From Aeoliella straminimaris (lineage in GTDB: Bacteria > Planctomycetota > Planctomycetia > Pirellulales > Lacipirellulaceae), in the NCBI RefSeq assembly GCF_024054565.1, contig NZ_JAMXLR010000020.1:1-64000 (forward strand): a stretch of 64,000 bases of DNA. Direction: 5' to 3'. Shown here piece after piece: positions 10,463-19,198 of the stretch. The first letter of the stretch is position 1; every line of letters starts with the position of its first letter. The translations under genes and the position numbers were made by a program. Under the pieces are notes generated by a model. That model ran no database searches, was not told the origin of the DNA, and saw only the letters and a program-made list of their open reading frames with translations.

Positions 10463-12880
10463 ATGGCTAATCACGATCATTCCCATCCCACCGCTTCGGG
10501 CGAGAATCAACCGCTGGTTCCCGCCTCGCATCCAAGTCACGACCCCCACGGTGGTGCCCTGGAAGTTGCTCACCCCTTCGCCAGCCCGACGTTCTCGCGC
10601 ACGCCGGCCGTGGTGAATGGCAGCATGGACGCTTCGTGGTTTTTCAACTCACTACGACGCCGATGGTTGCTGGCCACCTGCATGGGCCTGCTGGTTGCTA
10701 CCGGCGTTGGGTTCGCCCTGTTCTACCTGTTCCCCGAATCGGACACGGCCCTGGCCCGCTTCCTGGTCAGTTCGGAAAAGCCAAGCGTCGTTTACAGCGA
10801 CCTCGACACGGGTGACAGCCACGACTACGAGATTTACAAGGCGACCCAGAAACAAATGGTCCGCAGTAGCAAGGTGCTGAACGTGGCCCTGGACAATCCC
10901 GAAATGCAGAAGGTCTCATTCCTTCGCAAAGAGGAAAATCCAACCATCTGGTTGTACGACAACCTGGACGTTCGCTTCGAGGGAAATAGCGAACTGATGC
11001 GGGTTTCCTTGACTTTGGACGAGGATCCCGAGGAAATGGAAATCATCATCAAATCGATTTGCGACGCGTACATGGACGAAGTGGTCCGTGCTTCGCGGTT
11101 CGAGCGCGTCGAACTGCGCGACTCGCTGAAGAGCACTTATCGGAAACTGATGGACGACATCCGCCAGAAGCGGGAAGAGTACTTGCGTCTGTCGGAAGAG
11201 CTTGGCATTGCTGAAGGCCAGTTCGATCCTTCCGTCCGTATGCTGTTCGACGAACTCAGCAACAAGATGAAGCAGAAGAGCCTACTTGAGGAACAGATTC
11301 TCGCCACTCAACTCGAATACGATCGTTGGATCGCCTATAAGAAGAATCCCGGTCTGCAAGAACAGCAGATCGACGCCATGGTGGCGGCCAATGAGAACGT
11401 TGCCTATCAGGAGCAAGAGATCCTGATGCTGCAAGCTCAGCTCCGCGATGCCGAAAAGCGATCCAGCGGACGTACTACCCGCGAGATGCGTCGCATCCAA
11501 AAGGACTTGAACTACGCCCGGCAGAATCTGCAGACCGAAAAGTCTCAGCTCCGTCAGCAGATCAAACAACAAATCGCCAACCAACCCGACCATGAAATCG
11601 CCTTGGTTACCGAAGAGATGCAGCGAAAAGTCGGTTACCTTGCCGGTCGCATGCGACAGCTGATGAACGGCCGCGACATTACGCAGGAAGACGGTTCGAC
11701 CGAACGTGAGTTGGGCATCGACGAGTTGAAAGAAGCCCTGGAGGCCAAGGCTGCTGGTTCCACCGAGTTGACTATCCGTCGCGCCGAGCTCGATCAGCTG
11801 GACGACGTGGCTCGCGACCTGTCGCAACGTATTCAAGCGTGGGACATCGAACTCGATCCCGCCTCCATTGAAGATCGTGAACGCGTGCGAGTGGTGGAGT
11901 CCGCCTACACGATGCCTGGCATCAATAAGTACCAGCGGTACGCCATTACGGGTCTCGGTAGCGTCGCCACGCTGCTGCTCACCTGCCTGGGGATCGCCTA
12001 CCTCGAGTTCATGGGTCGCCGACTCAATGGACCCGAGCAAGTGGACGAAGGACTTGGCATCCGTGTTGTCGGTACCCTGCCGGCCCTGAACGCCAAGCGA
12101 ATGATGAATCCCAAGCACCCGTTGGTTGCTCAACTCACCGAGTCGATCGACAGCGTGCGAACCGCCCTGATGCACGACTCCAACACCAAGCGTCGCCAGG
12201 TGGTGCTGGTCACCAGCCCCTCGGCCATGGAAGGTCGCACCACGGTAGCCAGCCAACTGGCCGCCAGTCTGGCCCGTGCTGGTCGTCGCACCCTGCTGAT
12301 CGATGGCGACCTGCGTCGCCCGGCCTTGCACTCGCTGTTCGACGTACCGCTGGAAGACGGCCTGTGCGAAGTACTGCGAGCCGAAGCCGACGTGGCCGAC
12401 GTGGTCCGTCCGACGCACGCCGAAGGCCTGTGGCTGATGACCGCTGGTTACTGCGATGCCGATGCCGTGCACGCGATGGCCACGGATCAGATTCAGCCGA
12501 TCTTCGACAAGCTGCGTGCTGACTACGACTTCGTGATCATCGACGGTGCCCCGGTGCTGGGTCTGAGCGACTCGCTGATGATGGGCCAGCACTGCGATGG
12601 AGCCCTGTTGAGCGTGCTGCGGGACTACACCTCGGTGCCCAGCATCTACAAGTCGTCCGAACTGCTGCGTGACGTCGGTGTGCGACTGATCGGTGCGGTG
12701 GTCAACGGTGTCTCGGCCCGAGCCGACCGCCGCGTGACCCACCTGCAGATCGCCTCGCCCAAGGCTGCCCGCAAGCAACTGGAAGACCAGCACTCGGACG
12801 TGGCGGTCGCCACCAAGCCGGCCACAGAAGTGGACGACCTGGACGACCTCGACTTCTCCGACCTGTCGAACGACGACTAA
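10463..12880 (+). CDS. Wzc-like chain-length / BY-kinase-like protein with altered P-loop
   Basis: An 805-aa polysaccharide co-polymerase fused to a CpsD/BY-kinase-like ATPase. The cytoplasmic N-terminus is His-rich. The first membrane segment is at about residues 70-92, a long periplasmic coiled-coil region runs to about 490, and a second membrane segment lies near 495-515. The C-terminal ATPase follows. The Walker A' motif (LLIDGDLRRP) and Walker B motif (FVIIDGAPVLG) are intact. The P-loop reads TSPSAMEGRTT: the catalytic lysine is Arg592 and the first glycine is Met. The tail ends in Asp/Leu-rich residues with no tyrosine cluster, so autophosphorylation is doubtful. GAGGAGAG precedes the ATG. 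It is the last gene of the locus, with a terminator behind it. Confidence 0.9.
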   Translation: MANHDHSHPTASGENQPLVPASHPSHDPHGGALEVAHPFASPTFSRTPAVVNGSMDASWFFNSLRRRWLLATCMGLLVATGVGFALFYLFPESDTALARFLVSSEKPSVVYSDLDTGDSHDYEIYKATQKQMVRSSKVLNVALDNPEMQKVSFLRKEENPTIWLYDNLDVRFEGNSELMRVSLTLDEDPEEMEIIIKSICDAYMDEVVRASRFERVELRDSLKSTYRKLMDDIRQKREEYLRLSEELGIAEGQFDPSVRMLFDELSNKMKQKSLLEEQILATQLEYDRWIAYKKNPGLQEQQIDAMVAANENVAYQEQEILMLQAQLRDAEKRSSGRTTREMRRIQKDLNYARQNLQTEKSQLRQQIKQQIANQPDHEIALVTEEMQRKVGYLAGRMRQLMNGRDITQEDGSTERELGIDELKEALEAKAAGSTELTIRRAELDQLDDVARDLSQRIQAWDIELDPASIEDRERVRVVESAYTMPGINKYQRYAITGLGSVATLLLTCLGIAYLEFMGRRLNGPEQVDEGLGIRVVGTLPALNAKRMMNPKHPLVAQLTESIDSVRTALMHDSNTKRRQVVLVTSPSAMEGRTTVASQLAASLARAGRRTLLIDGDLRRPALHSLFDVPLEDGLCEVLRAEADVADVVRPTHAEGLWLMTAGYCDADAVHAMATDQIQPIFDKLRADYDFVIIDGAPVLGLSDSLMMGQHCDGALLSVLRDYTSVPSIYKSSELLRDVGVRLIGAVVNGVSARADRRVTHLQIASPKAARKQLEDQHSDVAVATKPATEVDDLDDLDFSDLSNDD

Positions 12881-12913
12881 TCGGTCGGACAAGTAACTGA
12901 AACTTCTCCTCAG

Positions 12914-12967
12914 CGGGGTTTCGATTCGGTGGCCTGATCAGCTCCGAAACGAAACCCCGTTTTTTTG
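12914..12967 (+). terminator. Rho-independent terminator after the Wzc-like gene
   Basis: A perfect 10-bp stem, CGGGGTTTCG / CGAAACCCCG, encloses a 26-base loop and is followed directly by a run of T. Confidence 0.85.
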
Positions 12968-13018
12968 TGCGCGTAGTATGGCCGCCTCGGCTGTATCCGA
13001 GAAAACACTGATCTCGCA

Positions 13019-13085
13019 CGTAGCCGGATTCGCAAGAATTCGGACGCCTTGGAATCGCGTCTGAATTCTTGCGAATCCAGCTACG
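13019..13085. repeat. Palindromic GATTCGCAAGAA repeat
   Basis: Two 29-bp arms, 13019-13047 and 13057-13085, are reverse complements with two mismatches and enclose a 9-base loop. One arm also occurs at 115-140. It looks like a REP-type element between convergent genes. Confidence 0.85.
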
Positions 13086-13097
13086 CGGGCTCATGTC

Positions 13098-14396
13098 TCA
13101 CTCGCTGGCCCGCTCTGCTCTCTCCCTTTGAGCTTGTTCAACCTCGGCGTCCGTGTGGGGCGAAGTTTCGAGAAGGGTGCCACGGTAAGGCTCGTCGCTT
13201 TCCCAGTAGGAGTTGATCGTCACCTCGGGAAACCGCTCGCGAAGCGTCTTCACTTCTTCGTTGGTGGCGGTCATGTCTGTTAGAGTCAGCTCTTCGAGCG
13301 TGGGCGCTGCCGTCAGCAGTTGCTCTACGTCCTCCACAAGAATCCCATCGCCTCGCAGCCAGAGCGTCTCGAGCTCGAGCTGCCCCAACAGGCTCAAGTC
13401 TTGCGGACGAAACACGGCGTCGCCCGCCGCGGCCCATTGTGCCTCGCCGGCCCGCAGGTCTTGCGTGGAGAAACTTCCCAGCTGCAACTCACGCAATCGT
13501 GGCAAAGTTTTGAGTTGTTCGATGGCCGACCGAGGAGACGTTTCCGACACACGCAAGACTTTCACAAACTTGAGCTTTGTGAGCTGTTCGACATCGTCGG
13601 CCCACGAGTAGTCCCACCGCACAAGGACAAAATCGTGGTGGTAGAACAGTGCTGGCAGGCTCTTATGCCCCACCAGTCGCGTCAGCCATTCAGGTCCCAA
13701 GTAGGTGTTGCTCCAACTGAAACTGTTGTGACCGCCATCGCGGCTCACGCCAAAATGGCGCCCCACGCGGTCCTCGATACGGCTCAGGCGGACGTGGTAT
13801 CCGATGTACCCCAACACGATGCCGCAGATCGTCAAACCGACAATCAAATCGGCCAGTCGGAACTTCAGCAGGCCGCCTCGTCTACGAATCCACCATTCGA
13901 CAGCAGTCGTCGTAGCTATCAGCAACAGCAGGGCCACGCCGACGTCCAACAACAGCAGACGCCAGTTGATGATGCTCACGTCGACTTGACAGGGCCAATT
14001 GTCGCTCTGGAGCCAGTTCGGCAGTTCGCTGGGGGGCTTGGGTGGCCAGGCCGAAGAGAGCGTCCAACTGCGGATGGATGGATCGAACGTACCACGAGCC
14101 ACACACGGCCAGGGCCACCCATGCGTGTAGAGTGCCTTGACTTCCTCGTCCCCGAAGAGTGCGAGACCCGTCGTCGGGTAGAGTTGATCGCAAAGCTCGC
14201 GCTGGGCATCCGTCATCTCTCGCCATGGCCCGGGCAGTTGTTCCTCCCCGGGCACCACGATCAGCACCAGCAGCGCCAAGACCATCACCACCACGCACCA
14301 CGTGAAGGGGTGGAGTCGTGGGATGCGACAGAGGAAGGAGCGGACGGTTTGCACTTCATTGGTTCTCACGATAGGGAAGAGAATATTCTCCTGCAC
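13098..14396 (-). CDS. Membrane protein with leucine-rich repeat-like C-terminus
   Basis: A 432-aa protein of unknown function. It has a membrane segment at about residues 31-50, a second near 145-162 and a third in LADLIVGLTICGIVLGYIG (about 180-200). The C-terminal half has irregular leucine-rich repeats, for example LKTLPRLRELQLG, LLGQLELETLWL and TAAPTLEELTLTD, resembling LRR domains of planctomycete membrane proteins. The likely start is GTG at 14396, with AAGG upstream. It begins only 20 bp after the stop of the amino acid permease gene and is probably co-transcribed with it. The tail is rich in Glu and Arg. A role in protein-protein contact is likely from the repeats, nothing more. Confidence 0.75.
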   Translation of the reverse strand: MQENILFPIVRTNEVQTVRSFLCRIPRLHPFTWCVVVMVLALLVLIVVPGEEQLPGPWREMTDAQRELCDQLYPTTGLALFGDEEVKALYTHGWPWPCVARGTFDPSIRSWTLSSAWPPKPPSELPNWLQSDNWPCQVDVSIINWRLLLLDVGVALLLLIATTTAVEWWIRRRGGLLKFRLADLIVGLTICGIVLGYIGYHVRLSRIEDRVGRHFGVSRDGGHNSFSWSNTYLGPEWLTRLVGHKSLPALFYHHDFVLVRWDYSWADDVEQLTKLKFVKVLRVSETSPRSAIEQLKTLPRLRELQLGSFSTQDLRAGEAQWAAAGDAVFRPQDLSLLGQLELETLWLRGDGILVEDVEQLLTAAPTLEELTLTDMTATNEEVKTLRERFPEVTINSYWESDEPYRGTLLETSPHTDAEVEQAQRERAERASE

Positions 14397-14415
14397 CTTG
14401 CCCGAGAACGCAAAC

Positions 14416-15741
14416 TCACTGCTCGGCGTCTTCGGTACGCACCCGGTCGATCCATTTCAGCAAGAAGTACATCGCCACTCCTGCGCCAAGGGTCACCGCA
14501 GTGGCCGCGACGGTGGCTCGGTCGTCCTCCGGTTGGCGCAGGATGGTGAGTACCATCAGCACTAGGGCGGCGGCGACGAACAAGCCCGCGGCCGTTAGTT
14601 GCCACCACTGGGGCCGGCGTGCGGGGTCGTCGTGGCGAACCCAAAACAGCGTGGCCACCGCCGCGGCCGCGCAGAGCATCAAGATGAACCCCAGGTACTC
14701 GAGTTGTGCCTGCAGCCCCGCGGTCAGCACCACGGCCGATGCCAGCACCGATTGCAGCGTGATGGCCACCCGCGGCGCACGACCGGCAGGTGGCACCGGG
14801 ATGGGGAACAGCCCGTCGGCCGCCATCTTGGCGTATACACGGGGACCGCTCATCGTCAGTGCGCTGACGCTGGTGGCCAGCGCCGTGCAGATCAGCAGCC
14901 GGGTGCAGACCTCGGCCGTGGTGCCGCCCAGCAGTCTCATGGCCACTGCGGCAATGTCGTGCTTGCCGGCCAGTTGGTCGATCGGTCCGGAGTAGACAAA
15001 CACCGCGTTGAGTGCCAGATAGAGCACGGTAACCAACAGCGTGCCCAGCAACATGCTGCGGGGCAAGGTGCGTTCGACGTCGCGAACCTCTTCGGTGACG
15101 TACACCGCCGCGTTGAAGCCTGAATAGGCCAGGTAGACGTAGGTCAGCTGCACCGCGAAGTCGCTCCAGGTGAACGTTGCGGTCGGCGTGGCGGGGAGCG
15201 GTTCGCGACTGCCGAGCCACCACCAACCGAGCAGCGCGAGCAGCGACAATCCGGCGACTTTCACCACCACCACAGCGTTCTGTAGCCACGCGCCACCTGC
15301 CACGCCGAGCGAATGCTGCAGGACGCAGAGAAAAATAAGCGTGATGGCAATCGTGCCATTTGGTTGCTCGACCCCCAACAACGGCGCCGCGTATTGTTCG
15401 AACACACCCGCCGCGAAGGCCAGCGCGCCGGTGAAGCCCGCCAATAGCGATACCCAGCCGGCCAGGAAGCCGGCCAGTGGATGGACGCGCCGCGCCAGAT
15501 AAACGTATTCGCCTCCCGACTCACGCAGTTGCTGCGCAAGGGCTCCATAACTGATAGCGCCACAGATAGCCACGAAGCCACCGACCACCCAGCACACGAG
15601 TACCCACTCGCGCGAACCCAAGGCCCCCATCGAATAGCCGGCGCTGGTAAACACCGCCGCGCCAATCATGCTGGCCACCACCAATGCGGTGGCCGAGGTG
15701 AGTCCCAAGGGCTGCGAACGCTTGTCGGTCATGGCTGTCAA
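14416..15741 (-). CDS. APC-family amino acid permease
   Basis: A 441-aa inner-membrane transporter with about 12 hydrophobic segments. The start has the family pattern GLTSATALVVASMIGAAVFTSAGY, in which the GxG-like stretch of helix 1 binds the substrate backbone. A loop after helix 2 (ALAQQLRESGGEYVY) carries the conserved SGGxYxY motif. The length fits cationic or neutral amino acid permeases of the amino acid-polyamine-organocation superfamily, but the substrate cannot be told from sequence. Two ATGs are possible (15741 and 15732). The LRR membrane gene follows directly. No amino acid metabolism genes are nearby to suggest a substrate. Confidence 0.92.
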   Translation of the reverse strand: MTAMTDKRSQPLGLTSATALVVASMIGAAVFTSAGYSMGALGSREWVLVCWVVGGFVAICGAISYGALAQQLRESGGEYVYLARRVHPLAGFLAGWVSLLAGFTGALAFAAGVFEQYAAPLLGVEQPNGTIAITLIFLCVLQHSLGVAGGAWLQNAVVVVKVAGLSLLALLGWWWLGSREPLPATPTATFTWSDFAVQLTYVYLAYSGFNAAVYVTEEVRDVERTLPRSMLLGTLLVTVLYLALNAVFVYSGPIDQLAGKHDIAAVAMRLLGGTTAEVCTRLLICTALATSVSALTMSGPRVYAKMAADGLFPIPVPPAGRAPRVAITLQSVLASAVVLTAGLQAQLEYLGFILMLCAAAAVATLFWVRHDDPARRPQWWQLTAAGLFVAAALVLMVLTILRQPEDDRATVAATAVTLGAGVAMYFLLKWIDRVRTEDAEQ

Positions 15742-15789
15742 TCGGATGCAGGTTTGTACCGCTGAAGCTCAGGATGGCTAGTCGGCAAT

Positions 15790-15817
15790 AAAAAAACCCC
15801 GAGCATTACGCTCGGGG
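15790..15817 (-). terminator. Rho-independent terminator of the scpB operon
   Basis: Read on the minus strand: a perfect 7-bp stem CCCCGAG / CTCGGGG around a short loop, followed by a run of T. It lies about 35 bp after the stop codon of the acidic protein gene. Confidence 0.88.
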
Positions 15818-15850
15818 CTGGAGGTTTCTGGAACGAACGACGCATGGGAG

Positions 15851-16351
15851 TCAATCCTCTTCGTCGTACTCGTATTCGAAGTCTTCTTCGTCATCATCGT
15901 CATACTCCTCATCGGAGTATTCGTATTCCACATCGTCGCCATCTTCGACTTCGACCTCTTCGTCTTCGTACTCGACTTCGTCGACGTCCTCATCGTCATC
16001 ATCGTCTTCGAGGTCGTCCGCTTCATACTCCTCGTCCTCCTCGTCCTCGTCCTCCTCGGGATCGACGTCTTCGACTTCCTCCCAAGCTTCGTCTTCGTAT
16101 TCTTCCTCTTCGTACTCTTCTTCTTCGAGAGGTTCGGCCTCTTCCAGGAGATCACCGTCTTCGACGTCCTCGTACTCGTCGTCGTCGTAGACCTCTTCAT
16201 CGTAGTCGTCGCCGTCTTCGTATTCGTCGTCGTAGCCGTCTTCGAAGTCGTTCTCCAACTCACTTCGAAGCACGCGCACGATGGGGTCGTGCTCCACCAG
16301 CGTCGTGGCGAAGGATTGTCGGCTGGGTTGTGTGGGGGTGACGATACTCAC
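15851..16351 (-). CDS. Extremely acidic low-complexity protein
   Basis: A 166-aa protein. After Arg29 the remaining 137 residues contain no Lys, Arg or His and are almost entirely Asp, Glu, Tyr and Val. There is no lysine in the whole protein. Residues 1-33 look like an ordinary short N-terminal segment (PIVRVLRSEL). The start is GTG at 16351, with GGGAG upstream. The gene lies 24 bp after scpB, and a strong terminator follows, so it is the last gene of the scpB operon. Such composition resembles acidic histone-chaperone tails and DNA-mimic proteins. Proximity to a chromosome-condensation gene makes a role on DNA or on basic proteins conceivable, but no family is recognisable. Confidence 0.85.
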   Translation of the reverse strand: MSIVTPTQPSRQSFATTLVEHDPIVRVLRSELENDFEDGYDDEYEDGDDYDEEVYDDDEYEDVEDGDLLEEAEPLEEEEYEEEEYEDEAWEEVEDVDPEEDEDEEDEEYEADDLEDDDDDEDVDEVEYEDEEVEVEDGDDVEYEYSDEEYDDDDEEDFEYEYDEED

Positions 16352-16375
16352 GGAGGCTGTCTCCCTGGCTTGAGT

Positions 16376-17107
16376 TCATGCGGCTCGCGGAACCACATTC
16401 TGTTGACGGTTGCTCTCTGTTGCAAGCTGCCCGGATGTCCCGTCCACTGCGTCGAGCAGCGGCAGGTCCTTCAGACTCTTAAGTCCAAATAACTGCAGAA
16501 ACCGCTTGGTTGTGCCGTACTGAAGGGGTCTGCCCAATTCTTCCGATCGTCCGACAATACGCAAGAGGTCCCGCTCAATCAACTGCCGGAGCAGTTCGCC
16601 GCAGGCTACTCCGCGAATGGCCTCGACTTCGGCTCGCAGCACCGGTTGGCGGTACGCTACTACCGTGAGGGTATCGAGGGCCGGCGGCGTAAGCTTGAGT
16701 GGACTGTGCTCCAGATCGCAGAAGTCGCCTATTTTGCCTATCCACGGGGCAAATTGCGACCTGGTGAGCAGCCGATACCCGCCCGCGACGTTTTCAATGC
16801 GGAAGGCACGACGGCGACGGCTGTAGGTGTGCGATAGCCGCGATAGCAGTGTGCGGGCCTCGGTGGCGTCGGTCAGATTCGCCAGTTGGGCAATCCGACG
16901 CAGGCTCAACGCCTCTCGAGAAACTAGCATGACGGCCTCGACCCGGGCCTGCCGATCGCCGTTGTCGGACGACGGGGGGGAACCTTCGGGCGATTTGAGG
17001 CCGGGCCAATCGGTGGCCCGACCCCCCGCGCAGCGGGCGCCATGTCGCCGCGAACCGCTGGCGATGGTCTCGAGTTGAACGGCTAGCGATGTTCTCTGGG
17101 GTCTCAT
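16376..17107 (-). CDS. scpB: Segregation and condensation protein B
   Basis: Kleisin-associated winged-helix subunit of the SMC-ScpAB condensin. It has two tandem winged-helix domains, about residues 55-125 and 135-205. The signature is clear: LDTLTVVAYRQPVLRAEVEA, then IRGVACGELLRQLIERDL and GRPLQYGTTKRFLQLFGL. At 243 aa it carries an N-terminal extension of about 50 residues, basic and probably disordered, and a C-terminal tail of about 25 residues. It sits 12 bp after the upstream gene (17120-17701) and 24 bp before the acidic protein gene. No scpA or smc is in the window. Confidence 0.93.
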   Translation of the reverse strand: MRPQRTSLAVQLETIASGSRRHGARCAGGRATDWPGLKSPEGSPPSSDNGDRQARVEAVMLVSREALSLRRIAQLANLTDATEARTLLSRLSHTYSRRRRAFRIENVAGGYRLLTRSQFAPWIGKIGDFCDLEHSPLKLTPPALDTLTVVAYRQPVLRAEVEAIRGVACGELLRQLIERDLLRIVGRSEELGRPLQYGTTKRFLQLFGLKSLKDLPLLDAVDGTSGQLATESNRQQNVVPRAA

Positions 17108-17119
17108 GAACGTGGTCGA

Positions 17120-17701
17120 TCAGCGGTACTGCGGCGCGGAGTTGCTGGCCATTTGCCACTCGCTCACCTGGCGGAGCACATCTTGAGCGGCTTCGGCAGG
17201 GTCGGTCGAGACGGACTCGAAATGCCGGGTGAATACGCTATCGCCCCCCAGCGGAGCTTCGCAATAGCAGCGGTAGAATTCGCCATTGTCACCCCAAGGG
17301 TCCAGCGAACAGCGGGATACGCCACGCTTCTTCAGTTCGTCGAATACCTGTCCCACGGGTGACTTGCCGGGTTTCGTATTGCTCGGAGCCGTATCTGGCA
17401 TTTGCTCGCCTCCGGCAAGTTGGACCCGGGGGTCCACTAAGGGCGGCGCGTGAAGCGGCTGCGCATCGGCCACGAACCCGGCCGGGGGATCGGCGGGCGT
17501 CAGGGGATCCATCGTCGGCGCGGGCTGCGTTTCATCGCCGGACTCGTCTGGCGAAAAGGTCTCGGCCATGAGTTGCTGAGCGCGCTCCAATAAGGGCGCG
17601 AGCTTCTCGAGTTGTGGCCCATAGGCGCGATAGGCCAGCGCCCCGAGGATCAGGGTTCCGATCATCACCGCAGCCCGATAGGCAACTTTGAGCGATTCCA
17701 T
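17120..17701 (-). CDS. Membrane-anchored hypothetical protein, first gene of scpB operon
   Basis: A 193-aa protein. I chose the ATG at 17701 (MESLKVAYRA); a longer frame continues upstream but overlaps the promoter region of the divergent cysteine desulfurase. One N-terminal membrane segment (about residues 8-25) is followed by a helical stretch (LEKLAPLLERAQQLMAE), a Pro/Asp-rich disordered middle and a compact C-terminal domain from about residue 125. That domain contains VFDELKKRGVSRCSLDPWGDNGEFYRCYCEA in overlapping parts and three Cys residues. I do not recognise the domain. It is 12 bp upstream of scpB, so it is co-transcribed with scpB and the acidic protein gene. Confidence 0.75.
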   Translation of the reverse strand: MESLKVAYRAAVMIGTLILGALAYRAYGPQLEKLAPLLERAQQLMAETFSPDESGDETQPAPTMDPLTPADPPAGFVADAQPLHAPPLVDPRVQLAGGEQMPDTAPSNTKPGKSPVGQVFDELKKRGVSRCSLDPWGDNGEFYRCYCEAPLGGDSVFTRHFESVSTDPAEAAQDVLRQVSEWQMASNSAPQYR

Positions 17702-17911
17702 AGGTCGTTCTGGTGGGATGGCGAGTGGGGGGAAACATTCGGTTGGGAGTTTCGCGCGGAGAATAGATCGCGGTAAGTTGGGCAACAAGCCCAATTCGCC
17801 CTGGAATTGGGCCCGCCAACGGTTTCGTACTGCCGCTCGCAGTTGGATGGCTGGCCAGCACCGTTGGCGAGCCGCCTCACCCCGGCCAGTGCTAGCATCT
17901 ATAATTGCGGC

Positions 17912-19090
17912 ATGGAATCGCCCATTTATCTCGACAATAACGCCACCACGCCGCTGGCCGCCGAAGTGGTGGATGCCATGGCCGAGGCCATGCGTGCGGG
18001 GTACGCTAACCCGGCCAGCCAGCACGAAGCGGGACGGCGGGCCCGGCGGGTGGTCGAGGCCGCCCGCGAGCGAATCGTCGAGTTGCTCGGCGGCCAGACA
18101 GGCGGTCGCCAGCCGGATCGGTTGATCTTCACCTCCGGCGGCACCGAGGCGAATAATCTGGCGATGTTCGGCCTCGCGCGGATGGCGGAAGACCGCTACG
18201 ACGGGCCTCATCATCTGATTGCTTCGCCGGTGGAACACCCCAGCGTTGCCCGGGCGGCCGACGCGCTGGCCTGCGAAAACTGGCAGGTCGACCATCTGGA
18301 GGTCGACGCCCAGGGCGTCGTGGAGCTCGCGTCGCTAGAGAATCTCATCACTGATCGGACACGCCTCGTCACCACCATGTGGGGCAACAACGAGACGGGC
18401 GTCCTGCAGCCGGTCGCGCCATTGGCCAGCCTGGCCGCGTCGCGCGGGGCGATGTTGCACACCGATGCAGTACAGGCGGTCGGCAAGATCGATGTTCATT
18501 TTGGCAACTCGCAGGCCAGTTCGTTGGCGTTTACCGCCCACAAGTTTCACGGGCCCTTGGGCATCGGAGGTCTATTGGTGCGTGGCGACACCCAGCTGGC
18601 GCCGCAGCTGTTTGGCGGGTTCCAGCAGGCTGGTCTGCGACCGGGCACCGAGTCGGTCGTACTGGTAGCCGGCCTGCGTACCGCCCTGGAGTTGTGGCAT
18701 ACCGAACGTTCCGCGCGACTGCAGCACCTGACAAGTTTGCGCGATCGTTTCGAGCAGCAGATCTGTGCGGAGTTGCCCTGCGCCCAAGTAGTAGCTGCCG
18801 GCGCCGAGCGATTGCCCCATACTTCGAACATCGCGTTCCGCGGCGTCGACCGGCAGGCGTTGTTCCTGGCGCTCGACATGGCGGAAGTTGCCTGTTCGAC
18901 CGGTTCGGCGTGCGCCAGCGGATCGAGCGAGCCCTCGGGCGTGCTGCTAGCGATGGGGTGTTCGGACGAGGTGGTGCGGGGCAGCTTGCGGTTCAGTTTC
19001 GGCGCCCAAACGACCCCCCCGGAGGTGGCCGAAGCGGCTCGTCGTATCTCTAAGGCTTGCAAGCACTTAGAACGACAAAAACATCGTTAA
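17912..19090 (+). CDS. Cysteine desulfurase, NifS/IscS type
   Basis: A PLP enzyme that takes sulfur from cysteine for Fe-S clusters and thio-modification. The ATG at 17912 starts MESPIYLDNNATTPL, the family's standard opening. PLP-binding Lys211 lies in FTAHKFHGP. The persulfide-forming Cys334 lies in GSACASGSSEPSG. The protein is 392 aa, full length. A cofactor-contact motif (SGGTEANNLA) is at about residues 72-81. It is divergent from the scpB operon and 109 bp upstream of dnaA on the same strand. No iscU or other Fe-S assembly gene is adjacent, so the physiological partner (IscU-like or tRNA thiolation) is open. Confidence 0.95.
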   Translation: MESPIYLDNNATTPLAAEVVDAMAEAMRAGYANPASQHEAGRRARRVVEAARERIVELLGGQTGGRQPDRLIFTSGGTEANNLAMFGLARMAEDRYDGPHHLIASPVEHPSVARAADALACENWQVDHLEVDAQGVVELASLENLITDRTRLVTTMWGNNETGVLQPVAPLASLAASRGAMLHTDAVQAVGKIDVHFGNSQASSLAFTAHKFHGPLGIGGLLVRGDTQLAPQLFGGFQQAGLRPGTESVVLVAGLRTALELWHTERSARLQHLTSLRDRFEQQICAELPCAQVVAAGAERLPHTSNIAFRGVDRQALFLALDMAEVACSTGSACASGSSEPSGVLLAMGCSDEVVRGSLRFSFGAQTTPPEVAEAARRISKACKHLERQKHR

Positions 19091-19198
19091 AAATGGGCCT
19101 TGGTGGCTCCCGCTTGGTTGGCAAATCGGGTAGAATTTGGGTTTGCTCTTTTCCCCTTCGAGACAGGCTGCCTACCGGCCCCCCGAACTGGAGTTTTT

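Noticed and set aside
11282-12892. 536-aa open frame on the minus strand
   Set aside because: It is antisense to the Wzc-like gene and has a His/Gln/Val-rich composition typical of antisense frames.
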